This document shows, in pieces, positions 34,991-47,457 of a stretch of 64,000 nt of DNA (position 1 is the stretch's first letter; every line of letters starts with the position of its first letter). The position numbers and the translations under genes are program-made. This DNA comes from Physcomitrium patens. Taxonomy: Eukaryota; Streptophyta; Bryopsida; Funariales; Funariaceae. Location of the stretch: contig NC_037267.1 of NCBI RefSeq assembly GCF_000002425.4, positions 8,879,398-8,943,397 of the forward strand, given 5' to 3'. A model generated the notes under the pieces. That model worked only from the letters and a program-made list of their open reading frames with translations, had not been told where the DNA came from and did no database searches.

Positions 34991-37900
34991 AATGTTAGTT
35001 TGTTCTTTGGTAGTATGTTGATAGCCACCATTTAATTAAAAGTCAATTCTTGTGATCACATTGGATACTATTTTTGAACTACAATGAGCTACTTTAAGAA
35101 GTTAACTAGAAGAAAAGAAGGCATTACAATAACAAATTTTAACAATGAAATTATAACATGGAAGATATGGCAGAGCAATTCCAGATGGAGACTTAGATAC
35201 AACATCTCTTAGACTAGATAGCTATTTTGTAAGAGTAAATAGAAGCTTCTAAGATAAGGGAGTTGATATTTGCTAAGTTGAAAATAAGCAAGCACAATAC
35301 ATACTCAAGGACCTTAAGGCAAGAAGATGTATATCAATGGTTCTTCAACATGCAACAGTACTTCCAATTATTTGGAGCAAATACTAGCAAAGGAATTATA
35401 TATGCTTCTAGTTATTTAAGAGATATAGTAGCCATTTGGTGGCAATATTGAGCTCAAAGCTATAGAGTTTAAGGCAAATTTGGTGATTAGAAGGAGTTTG
35501 AGACTAAGCTTAGGAATCAATTTTAGCCTATTAGTGCAAAGAAGTTAGCACGTAATCAGTTGGCTAACCTTACATAATTCAAGTCAGTGTAAGATTATGT
35601 ATCTCAATTTAAGTTCTTATGTCTCTAAATTGGCAATGTCTCAAAGGTAGAGATGATGGATCAGTTCGTACAAGGATTGAAACCTGTAGTCCAATGAAAG
35701 GTGGAATCAAGGGATCTACAAATATTTGGAGATGCAGTTAGGATTGCAAAGAAGATTGATGCTATAGATTTTAAAAATCATAGAGTATGATCTTTAACGT
35801 AGAGTTCTATACTACTAGCCAATATTATGGCACAATAACTAACATCGATGGAAATTAATGCTTTGCAAGGACCATTGATACCTTTAGAGATGACAAATAT
35901 TGGCACAAAAGGCATTGTGTTTTTATTGTTGGGAGCTAGACCATCAAATTAGAGACTATTCGAAATATCAAAGTTCAAGCACCAACAAATCATGGTCGAT
36001 TCATAATCTCAAAGGCCACCAAGTTGATGAAAAAGTAGAGGACAAAAATGGAGCTCCCTAGTAAATGCACTGAAGGCCAATGCTAGAAATAGTTGCTATT
36101 TTTTAGAGACAAATGGCATGGCCTTAGAAAACTATCAAAAGAATCGACTAATATGTCTAATGGCTCGATTAAGAAGACAGTCATGTCAAGTGCTTACGGA
36201 TTGCAACCCTAAAAAAAATTGCATCTCAATCACAATTGCCAATCGATTTAGAATTAAAATAATGGTGATCAAAAGAGGGAGTATATATCTAGCAGATGAC
36301 TAAGACAACATATTGAGCAAGACAAATGAAGAAGAATTCTTAAGGCTAAGTAACACATATGCCTTGAGGGAAAATTTTACAGTAACAAAGCTTAAATATG
36401 ATGTTATCTTTGATATGCCATAGTTAGAAGTAAAAAATAAACAAGTTGATTATTAAGCAAGGATAATTTTTTTTAAAGATGGAAGACATATAATAATTCT
36501 TTGTACCTTGTATCAAGTGGGATAGCAAAATAATTTGTGGCTAAGAACTTACTCATAAGAATGACCTTTATAAAGAAATAAATACAATATAAGTAACTAA
36601 TATATATAGTGGTTCTGAATCTTGCCTCAATAGTAAGAAAGACAACCAAAGGAGCAAAAGAGATAGAAAAATTCCTACATGAATATCAAGATGTCTTTCC
36701 AATCAACGTACCTAGTGGCGTGCCATGTGATTGAGGTGCCTCCTTCCAAATAGAATTAGTCCTTAAGGCCAAACCAATAAGTTGACCAATTTATTGCCTA
36801 ACACCAAATAAACTTAAAGAGTTATAAAATTCATTGGATGAACTCTTAGAGAAGAATCTTATTTAAAAAATCATATTACCATAGAGAACATATATACTCT
36901 TTGTATCCAAAAAAAATGGTATATTTCAACTTTGCATCAATTATCAGAGCCTCAATAAGCAAATTGTCAAGAATACATATCTACTTGTATGTATGGATGA
37001 TCTTTTTGATCAACTTCAAGATGCAACCATCTTTAGAAAATTACATCCTTAGAGTGATTATTGATATACCTCTATTTTAAAAGAAGATATTGAAAAGATG
37101 ACATTTTGTACATGGTATAAACACTTTCAATAGCTTATATTACCTTTTGGCCTCACCAATGCTCTAGCCTCTTTTATAAGTCACATGAATAGATTATTTT
37201 GAGACCTTTTGGATAAGTATATAGTTTTTTTTATTGATGATATCTTGGTCTATGGTAAAACCCTTGAAGAGCATGAATAACATCTACAGGAAGTGTTGCA
37301 CTGACTTTGTGACAGTCGCTTCTATTGCAAGCAATCAAAGTGTGGACTTTAGAAGGTGGAGGTCACCTTTTTGGAACATGTATTATCTTTCAATGACTTG
37401 TATATGGAGCAAGATAAGATAAAATTAGTAAAAGATTAGCCTATCTCCAAAGGTGCTTCTAAAGTTTGCTCATTTTTGGACCTTGTTAGATATTATTGCC
37501 TTTTTATTTAAAAATTTGTATACACTATTGCGTCATTGACAAGCTTATTAGAGAAGGGTGCCTTATTTGAGTAAAAACTAGAATAAAAAAGAGCCTTTGA
37601 AGAATTTAAAGAGGCACTGATTAGAACTCCAATATTGTAATTGTATAATCCCGACCTTCCATGTATACTTGACATTGATGCTTTTGACTCTACTATTAGT
37701 GTAGTCTTTCAACAAGACATTAGTAGGAACCTTCAACTTGTAGCATATGAATTGCATAAGCTCAAAAGGACAAAGCGTAATTATTCTGCATGTAATCAAG
37801 AGCAACTAGCAATTGTACATGCCACAAAAGTATGGCGATACTATTTGTTGGAGAAGCTAGTGACTGTTCGAACTGACCATCGACCTCTACTATATACTTT

Positions 37901-40900
37901 ACATTTGTAAATATGAAGTGACAACATTATTTTTGGAAAGAATAGTTGGTGTTCTTTAGCATTCAGCTTGAATACAAACAAGGGTAACAACACATTGTAT
38001 CGGACACCTTATGGCATAGACCCGAATTAAATGACAAGGCAAAAGTTGCTACCATTAGTAGTGTCATTTTAGAATTAACAAAAAAAGCGGAATGAGAGGA
38101 AGCTACGTATTGTGATACTTATTTTAAGATGATTATTGATTGATTGAAAGTAGATAATATGTAATATTAGGATTATTATCTCAATGATGGCTTATTCTAT
38201 TTCAAGAAGTAAATTTATGTATATGATGATGCTATACTCCGAACGTGCATGTTTCAAGAAAGATTTAATATTCTAATATCTGGACATTTAAGGCGTGAAA
38301 AGAGTCTAAAATAGATCTTAAGGATATGATTTTGGATAGGTTTAGATTATAATGTTTGAGCTTTTGTGCATTCATGTGAATCATGCTAGCATAACAAAGC
38401 ATATAACGTTGTCGTATTATATGTTGTCTTGCTGAGGAATGCACTGGACACTTAGCTGTGGAAGGTGAGATTATGTTTCACAAGTAGTTAAGAAATTCTA
38501 ATAGGTTTCATCAATGCGAGAAGAATATAATCTGAATTTTAATTCAAAAGTGCTTAAAACACTCTTCTTAGTAGTCTTAACCATACATAAATTCTAATTA
38601 CCTTGTTACTTTCATATTTAAGTAATTTAGATTTTTTTCTTATAAATTCCAATCCTAATCAGTGAGCTTTAACAAGCTGTAACATCCAATCCGATTGTCC
38701 ATTTGACGTAGAATTTTGCATACAATTATCAATGCAAGCCTTCTAAATTCTCAAGAACTTTTAGCTCAATCCAACTTACAGATTGTGAGAAAACCTCCAA
38801 AAATTGCACCAATGTCACTCGGCCGCCAACTTGAAAAGTGAAGCAGAAATTCCAACAATGATTTCTCTTTTTTCAACCATTAACTTTGTCTCAAAATTAG
38901 TATGTAGCTTGATCTTTAGGTCCTCCAACACTATGCCAATTTTCACCTTAATCCGATTGATATATCTTCAAATATCATAGAAATCCTACCTAACCTCAAA
39001 TTGCCACCTTCTGAAACCCTTTTGTGCTAAAAACTAGATATCTCTAAACCACGTCGTTAGATTATCACAAAATTTTTTATACACTTAGCACATCCAATAA
39101 TCCAAATAACATCAAATTTTCAACTATAGATGTCATGCCAATTGCACGAACTAACCAAAATTGCTAGCCCTAATTATATTATATAAAATCCAAATCACTG
39201 ATACAAATCTTGACTTTGAACAATAATTGCTAAGTCTTCCAAAACTCTCTTAAAACAATTCTTATGTCTTTGAAAAGAACTTCAAGGTAGCTCTCAAACC
39301 TTAACCTCCAAACTTCAAATGAAACCCTATTTTGCCCTAGGCCATCGTTTTAGTGGCTAGAGGTCTAATTTTAACCATGTCTCACAAACGATCGATCCTT
39401 GGGTATGAATCTATCCTATCCTAAGGATTTTTTAGCCCAACCCTACTCTCAACTTAACTCTAGTATCAACTATACTAATTATTTACCTCTTCTAACCTCA
39501 TTTCATCAATTTGTGGTCTACCAAAAGTAGTAGAAGAATCACTACAATCTAGAAGGTAAAATTACTAACTAACTTTCAACCTATTAATTATTAAGATAAG
39601 AAAATAACTTAAGAGGCTTTTATAAAAGCCATTTTTAGATACCTCAAATTAAAATTAAACTAAGATAATTAGATATTAATTAAAAATTCAATTTTGATTA
39701 TAATTTTACTATATAGTCATATCATATCACAACAACGTAGCATCTTTTGGGCTATTACAGCCAATTTTACTATCTATAGCAGGTTGGAAGTAGATAACTA
39801 TGGATCTCATTGTGTATTTTCCACAAACACCTTATAATCACATTGTAATTGTTGTCTTTATAGACCATCTCTTGAAGCAACTTCACTTCGTTGTAGTGTG
39901 CTCTGATATTAATGTACCAATATTTGTACAAGTCTTCTTTGATACTATCTTTTAACACTACAAATCACCTTGTATTATTATTTTAAATCAAAATCCGTAC
40001 TTCATGAGAAATTTTTGATAGACCTTATTCAAGCTACGAGGCACACAACTTACCATATCTATGACCTTCTATCTTCAAACAAATAGACAAACAAAGACTA
40101 CAAATTAGATCCTAGAAAATATACTATGAGCATTTGTAGCCATTCACCATAATGATTAATATGAACATTTGATGCTCTTAGAATTTGCCTACAATAACAG
40201 TATTTAAGCAAGTATTAATCATTTACCATTCTTCCTCAACACTGATCAATATCCAATTACACCAACAATTCTCTATTGTCCTATGGATACCAACAATCTA
40301 ATAATGAAGGAGTTTAAACAATGACTTATAACAACCTTACAAGAGGCACGATACCATCTCTTTATTGCACAAATTCAACAGAAGTAATATGTAGATAACC
40401 ACCAATAATATAAGATCTTTTGAGAAGATCATTAGGTATTACTCTCCAATGTCAGCCTTCCATTTGTTACATCAATCCAAGTCCATAAACTAACACCTTG
40501 ATGGCTTAGAGCATTCTACGTTTTTGTAACAATTTTTAATATTGCATACCAGTTTGAGCTTCTGCTATATATTCAAGTCTATATGGTCTTCTATGTATAA
40601 TAGCTCAACGAATTTCACATTGAACTAAAGGGCTTTTTGGACCAACACCAACTACCACCACCACCACCGGTTGTGATTGATGATCAATAAGAATATGAAA
40701 TAGACAGTATTTTGGAGCATCGCTACTTTTGCTATGGCAATGGATGTCTACAATTTTAATACAAAGTTCTATACAAAGGTTATTTCATCGATAATTCCAT
40801 GTGGAAACTTGCATAGAATCTTACTTAATATTACAAAACCATTTAGAAATACCATCGAGAGAAAAATAAGGACGTTCTGCATTAATAGAGGGGGATTAAC
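34991..40900 (+). mobile_element. Chromovirus C internal region (gag-pol-chromodomain), decayed
   Basis: Order on the plus strand: gag (about 35100-36080; frame 35263-35451 with the conserved AIWW end), a zinc-knuckle trace near 36090-36140 broken by a frameshift, protease with LTDC at about 36196-36207, reverse transcriptase about 36660-37430 with FIDD at 37230-37241 and KTLEEHE after it, RNase H (37600-37910) with ACNQEQLAIVHA and VRTDHRPLLY, the integrase zinc finger (38240-38400; GH, C..C), then a nested LTR (38410-39734), then the integrase core (39735-40500) and a chromodomain (about 40672-40865, EYEIDSILEHRYF). A G-run in a purine tract at 40887-40895 precedes the 3' LTR. The chromodomain and domain order define a chromovirus. 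Many stops and frameshifts make it inactive. Confidence 0.9.
38410..39734 (+). mobile_element. Solo LTR D1 nested in the integrase of chromovirus C
   Basis: This 1325-bp noncoding insertion begins TGTCG and ends CAACA, flanked by ACGT on both sides (38406-38409 and 39735-39738). Removing the insertion and one ACGT leaves the integrase frame open across the junction, which supports a clean insertion. A homologous copy is at 62064-63377. No internal coding domain is present, so it is a solo LTR left by recombination. Confidence 0.8.
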
Positions 40901-41427
40901 AGTAATAAGGTATAGATAGGATATTTGTATTATTTATATATAGAGATATATAGGTAGGATTGTTTTTGAAAATTTTTTAGAATTGAAGTTAGTATAGTGG
41001 TTCATATGGGATCCACTATGGAACCTTCTAGAAAGGCTTAGGGTGGTTATCATCGTAGAGTCTACTTTTAAAATCTTCTATAAAGCCAATTATCTTGGTG
41101 AGGCCTACTGTTAATGACATTCTAAAAAGTTCCAAGATAATTGAATAAAGTATAAATAGAATTAATTGAGGTCCTTTGGATATTTAGTTAGATATAACTT
41201 TAGATTCTTTCTTTTAGTAAAGTTTGGTTTTTTTTTATTTAGTTCTATTTGATTCTATTTGGTTTTGTTTGATTCTATTCTCTTCTACTCAGTCATGTAT
41301 TTCAAGTTCCATTCTACTTAATTACTTTTAATTTTATTCTAGTGTACTTAATCTTACATTGTGTCAAGATCTTTGTTGTTATGGATTTGGTAAGGTTTTA
41401 GACCTTAGAAAATCTGGTCATGTTTTA
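40901..41427 (+). mobile_element. 3' LTR of chromovirus C
   Basis: It matches 34462-34976 with about 12 extra bases. Its first dinucleotide is AG where the other copy has TG, and it ends TA where the other ends CA. It has a TATA box (GTATAAATAG) near 41149. Confidence 0.8.
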
Positions 41428-43229
41428 AAATCCAAAAGTAAACCAAACTTGAGTACCTCAATGCTTCTTTTTAGTGTCCCTCTATCATGTAATGTACAAA
41501 TTTAGTCTGAAAAAGACATGTAAGGAGTAATAAAAAATCAATATTTAAATAAATATAGAAATTTATAATCAAATTTATAATATATATTATAAGTTATATT
41601 TTCACCATTAAGCATCAATCACAAAAACCTAGATTTATCAAAAACTTAGAATTCATATCCTCAATATTATCTCTAAATACCAATTGTGAAACGTTAATAA
41701 AATCTTAAGAAAATAAAAATAAAGAAAATTCTAATTAAAAAAAAATAAAATCAAAAAATAAAAATCAAGATTTACCTTAAAACTTCTTTTTTCAATAAAT
41801 TGAAACTTATACCATTGTCAAAAATTATTATTTGATTTGTAGAATAATAATCAATGAGTAAAAAATTACTATCTTGTATGAAGATAAATAAAATGAGATA
41901 TTATATTATATAGAACTACATGTAATAAAGAAGAGTATCAAATAATCAAATTATCCAAATTTTGCACTAATAATACTTTTAATTAAATTTTTTTAAAATT
42001 TTTGGAATGCAATTCCAAAATGTACAATCATGTTGCAAAATCTCCAAATTTTTCAAACTTTATTTCACTCAAAATACTACCTAAACTACATTGTCATGAA
42101 TCAAACAACAACATGGGTTGAAAGAAAATACTTGTTGGATAAAGACTATAAGAACATCTCAGTGAGATGAAAAGAAAGTCCATCTATATAGATATATACA
42201 AAATTCTTTATTTCTTATGCCAATTGCTTGCTTAAGAAACATTAAAATAGAGAAATTAAATACATTATTCAATACTTTTGATAAAAATAAAGAAAGATGC
42301 ATGCAGCAAATACATTATACAATACATTGACTATTGTAAATTTTACATTCTATTAAGATCCAATCAACTCCAACATTTTAATTTTGATAATAAAAAAAAA
42401 TAAAGATACATGTATCTAATGAAAACAATGTTTTATCTTGGTTGTTTATATTTTTAAACAATTTTATATAAGAGATCTTAAATCATAAATGACTTCTATC
42501 TAAATAAATTTATCTCACAAACTTTGATACATTAAAAAAATAATAATTCAATAAGATGCAAATATACTTTAAAAATTTACAATAATAACATAAGCTCATA
42601 ATACAAAATTCCTTACATGCATTGTCATTTTGATTACATAAAAAAATCAACTCAAAATCCAAATCAAACAATATTTTTTAATTTTTGAATAGGAGGCAAA
42701 GCAATCTTTGTTGATTACTTTGGCCTCACCACATCTTATACCAACAACAAAAATGTAGAGAACCGAGCTTATTACTTATTTCAAAATTTAACAAATCATA
42801 AGACTTTGCAACTGAAACCAAAGTACAAACCTTTATTGACAAATATATTGAAACTAAACTATTATTGAATCAAATAATCCATGGAATCTTGTTGTGATCT
42901 TATCTACCATGTCAACTCAACCTTAATGATGTTATTCTTAAATACTTGCCCTTACATTGCAATCCATTCCATCTACCACACCCTCAATAGACTACTTTTT
43001 AATCCAACCAAGATGAGACAACTTCCTATTTTTTCGGAAACGTAGGCAAGACAAAGCAATCTTTTTTTACTACATTAGCAATGGAACTACTTGCACCAAC
43101 AACAACAATGTCATAAGGTGTAGGATTAAATAAAAAAAAAAAGCAGGCATGGTATTACATAATGAGAATTTTAACCTGAGAATGCATCAAACAATTAGCT
43201 ATGGAAGGTAAATGAAAAAATGAAATAGT
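41428..43229. other. AT-rich DNA with one short dispersed duplication
   Basis: Mostly featureless. Two diverged copies of a segment of about 75 bp, marked by 'caaagcaatcttt' and 'accaacaacaa', occur at about 42690-42757 and 43040-43112 with the same internal spacing. No gene was identified. Confidence 0.55.
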
Positions 43230-43860
43230 AAGACCTTAACAAGTCTAATAGAATCTTAAATAAATTCTAATTAAATCTTAACAAACCTAATCAATCTTTG
43301 ACCAATCAAAAAGAAGTTTAAAAAAATTACTAAAGAAACATAAAGAAGTTATAAATTAATCATAAATAATTATTTTAATAATAAAAAATTATAAAAATAT
43401 TAAAAAAATATATTAAAAAAATCCTAAATAGATCTTAAATAAATCCTAGATGAATCCTAATCAAATCTTAATGTAGTTCTAAAAAAATCTTAATGAAATT
43501 CTAAAAAATCCTAAAAAAACTCTAATAAGATCCTAAAAAAATCTTAATAAAATCTTCACCAAATTTTAATTAAGTTCTAACCAAAATTTTAATTAAATCT
43601 TAAAGGAATTCTAAAAAATTCTAATTAAAATCTTAAATCAATCTTAGCTAAATTTTAACCAAATCCTAATAAAATTCTAAATCTTATATCAAATCTTTAT
43701 AAACTCTTTATGAAATCTTAACCAAATTTTAATTAAATCTTACTAAAATTTTAACCAAATTCTAATAAAATTTTAAATAAAATTTCAATTAAATCCTAAT
43801 TTAATCCTAACCAAAATTCTAATTGAATTAAAATCAAATCCTAACAAATTTAAATATTTT
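43230..43860. repeat. Low-complexity CTTAAATC/AAATCCTAA array
   Basis: Repeated words such as 'aaatcttaa', 'aaatcctaa' and 'aaattctaa' occur about every 11-13 bases. It is the complement-sense equivalent of 12431-12985. No spacers of equal length and no exact direct repeats, so it is not a CRISPR array. Confidence 0.65.
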
Positions 43861-44150
43861 CTATTTATTATTATCCTCTTGAAGTATCAATTCTTGGTAT
43901 TTTGAGGTAAATTTTAATAAATTCTATTCTTATTTCTTTCTTAAAGATGCTTATATGATTTATTTTTTAAATATATATATATTTTTTTTTCTTATTAAGT
44001 AAATAGAAGTTTTTTTATTTTATAGAAAGGCAACATTAGCACTAAAAATATTTACTACTTTTCTATCATTTATCCATGTTTTTCAACTATATCTTTCTAC
44101 TATGTTCTTCTATAATAAAACCCATATTTTTAACTTTCATCATATAAATG
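43861..44150 (+). mobile_element. LTR-like module U, plus orientation (copy c)
   Basis: This aligns with about 16850-17120, including a 'gtatcaattcttg' block and an 'agtaaatagaag' block. It directly follows the low-complexity array, the same partnership as at 11.5-13.0 kb read on the other strand. The E-type LTR is not attached here, which helps define the module's 3' border. Confidence 0.55.
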
Positions 44151-46979
44151 TATTATCAAACAATAAGAGAACTTTCAACAATGACCATATAAGGCAATCA
44201 ATTGAAGTTGAAGCCAAGTGAGGCTCAATTTCCTTAGATTTAATCTTATTCATGATAAAAATGAAATTAATTGGTAGTCATTATCTATGTAAGAAATGAA
44301 ATACTAATAAAAATATCTACTGCACTAGTGTAGAAACATGTGGTTGTCATAGGTGGCCATTGTTGTACCAAAATTCTAGTGCTTGCTGCATTTGCCAAAT
44401 TGTTGCATGATATCAACTCTTGAAGTAGCCTCGTAGACTACATTATAAACAATTTTAGATTTGAATCCTATAAAAATGGTCTCGTTGAAGAATAGATCTA
44501 GATTCATCTTATATAGAAATTAATATTAATTATATCTTTCATATTCTAGCTCTAAAATACAGATTTAATTCCAAATGTTTGAATACTACAAATAAGTTGT
44601 TGTACCTCAATGTATTATTTTTAGAGTAGTCTACTATCAAAGCAATAATAAATTTTTCAAGTTATTATATCCAAGATAAAAATTTGACCAATCGACTAAC
44701 AAGCACTAAAATGGAATTGCATTTAATCATAAGTTGGAAGAAAAAGGTAGTAATTGCAAATAGTTTGTAGATTGAGAGGTTCTAGTATGTGTTAAGTGGA
44801 AGAAAAAATAGCAAACTTTGAAACTATTTGTAAGTGGTATTATAAATAAAAAATATTCTTCAACTTGTTGTACAATTCAAGATATGATTTTGACAAATGA
44901 TTAAAAAATTATGTAAAGCTTTATTTTATCATTTAATTATTGATTTAATATATAATATCTATGATTCATAGTTCAAAGAAATAATAATAGAATTTTATGA
45001 TATTTATAAATTATTTTTGGATTTAAAGGTATTTTATATAGAATAAATTTTATACTTATGTATATTAGAGTATTATCCACTCAAACATCTCTTTTGTTGT
45101 AGGTTCATTAATTCTTATTTATAAACCTAATATTATTATTTTCAACTCTTTCATCAATTATTTCCTACTCTCTAGACCTTTGTTAAATTCTATATTTGCT
45201 AGTTTATACATCCACTTTTTTTCCTTGATTTTTTCAATTAATTTATCTCTTAAATTTTGAATTCTAAATTTTCTTACTTTATAGTTTTATTTATTTATCT
45301 ATATTTAAAATAATCGTTATTAAAATTGCATTGCTTTAAAAATATAATATTTTTTTCTCTTTCTTTACCTATATACATATGTATAATATTATTTGTTTGT
45401 CTATCTATAAAAACCATTGATTGACTAAGCTATAAAATCAATTATAAAATTCGTTATTTAAAGAGAGGCACATCCACACAAGGAAAGAAGACCCTAGCAA
45501 CCATTCTAATAAGTCATCCAAAAAATTTCTAACAATCCTAGCTCCCCTCCCCCATGCCAACCTTCTATTTCTCTATTGTCATTTTCAATTCCATGTCCTT
45601 CATTTCCAACCCTCATCTTGATTCTCTTGTTCATTGTTTTCAACATCTATCCCAACTCCCTCTTGTCTCCTATTTCTAGCCTTCTTTCTAATCCTCCTCT
45701 CCCTCTTAAAAATTTAGAAATTTTAAATTCAATATTTTCTTTTAAAATTTTATATTTATAAATTATAATAATATATAAAAATCTGGGTCTTTTCAAATTT
45801 AGTAAAAAAATATTCTAATTATAATAAAGAATAATACCTAAATTTCTAACTTGTCCATGTTTATGTGTCCCTTTTGATTTTGCAAATCTTATAAATTGTT
45901 AAATCATGTTATATATTGGATTATACTACCTACCTACTTAAACTACCAAAACTCTAAATAACAAAAATTAAAATGTATGTTTAGATTGAAATCAAAATTA
46001 AAAATTAAAAATAATTAGGAACATCCATATACTCCAAGTTCTTAATAATACCATTAGAATTACAAGCATTGAAATAATAAAGTAAGTCAACTCAAAACTA
46101 AAAGAAAAACTTATTAAAATCTCTTAGCATATCTTTGTAATACTAAATTCTATGCATTAAATCTTATATAAGCAAATGGATCTTTAAATAAGTTAATTTT
46201 TGTATAGTATAAATACACATTATTTCAGATTAAATATTGTATGTGCAGTATGAATAATACCACTTAAAATTAGTTATTTTTTTGTTTATAGTATAGATAA
46301 GTCCAAAATAAAAAATAAGCTTCATAAAAATAATAATAATAATGAAAGGTCAATTTATTCTTTTAAAAAAACTAGTAGCTTCTAAAACAAAATAAAAGAT
46401 GTTCAAATTTATAATTAAACTATTAGAAATAAAATATATTCAAATTAAGAGGTAAATCAACTTGAAACTTTAAAATAAGCATATCAAATTGTTTTGGGAT
46501 GTTGCTGTATTTTTAAACCTCTTTCCTAAATTCTAATAAATTTTAATATTAAATAAATATATTTTATGTATAATATTCTAAATTTTAAAGAAATATTAGT
46601 TTTAATTTTAATTAATAATAAAAAGATATCTTAGTATTTTAAATGACTTGTATTTATTAAGCTATGAAAATGTTTAGATTCTAAAAATATCACTGGACTT
46701 AGGAGTATTTAAGTTAGCAAAATTGACCAATAAAAATAGTCAATAAAAAACAGGTAAAAGCCTCTATGTTAAAAAATCTGAAAACTAGTAGAGCAATCTA
46801 AATCCACTACTAGATTAGTAAACCCTAGAAATAAAGATGTATAACAAATCAAAACTTTAAACACAATATTAACTCAAAAATCAAATACGTCAAATAAGTC
46901 AAATTGTCAATATCTTCCAATTTAAAAACTTCTTTATTTGTGTATGTATATATATTTGTGTTAATATCCATACATGTAT
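44151..46979. other. AT-rich intergenic DNA
   Basis: No domain or repeat copy was recognised with confidence. A pyrimidine-rich stretch at about 45535-45710 gives an open frame (45576-45761) that looks like low-complexity sequence rather than a gene. Confidence 0.55.
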
Positions 46980-47457
46980 TTATGTAAAAGGATGATTTCT
47001 ACAAAAGTTTCATATTGTATCGAATGATTTCAACATCATACTTAACAAAACAATTCCAACTCTACATATGAAAAAAAATGGTTCTTTCTGTTCACATTTT
47101 GAACGAGCAGGTATTGTCCTGCCAGAAAACAGGGACAAGCATGGATTGTAGCAAAAATCTGCTAGCAAATACCGTCGTGCCTCCTTCATGGTCTTCTCCT
47201 AGTAAATATCTACCGTTCATAATGTCACAGATTGATACTGAAGCTCAGACAAGACCAGTGGTAATGAGCTAACCCAAGCATCTAACATGAAATTTATAAA
47301 TACCCCCGAAAGAAAGCATACTGGCAAACAGATCTTCCATGATTACTGCATGCTTACGATCGAGCAGCTGGCTAGCTACGAGCACTTTCTTTCCCAATCG
47401 AGTGAAAATCCGTCAGAGAGTACCACAATTTTCTCGCTAAGATCGAAGCCAGTGAGA
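46980..47457 (-). other. Probable 3' UTR / downstream region of UBAC2
   Basis: Base composition rises from AT-rich to mixed at about 47070, just downstream of the UBAC2 stop on the minus strand. Open frames on the plus strand here are antisense to this region and show no family resemblance. The poly(A) site was not determined. Confidence 0.4.

Noticed and set aside
12986..41427. Any of the Gypsy elements being currently active
   Set aside because: Each copy has many stops, frameshifts or lost catalytic residues, and the LTR pairs are clearly diverged.
43230..43860. Possible CRISPR-like array
   Set aside because: Repeats are 9-11 bases, diverged and without constant spacers, in a plant nuclear context. 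It is a low-complexity minisatellite-like region.
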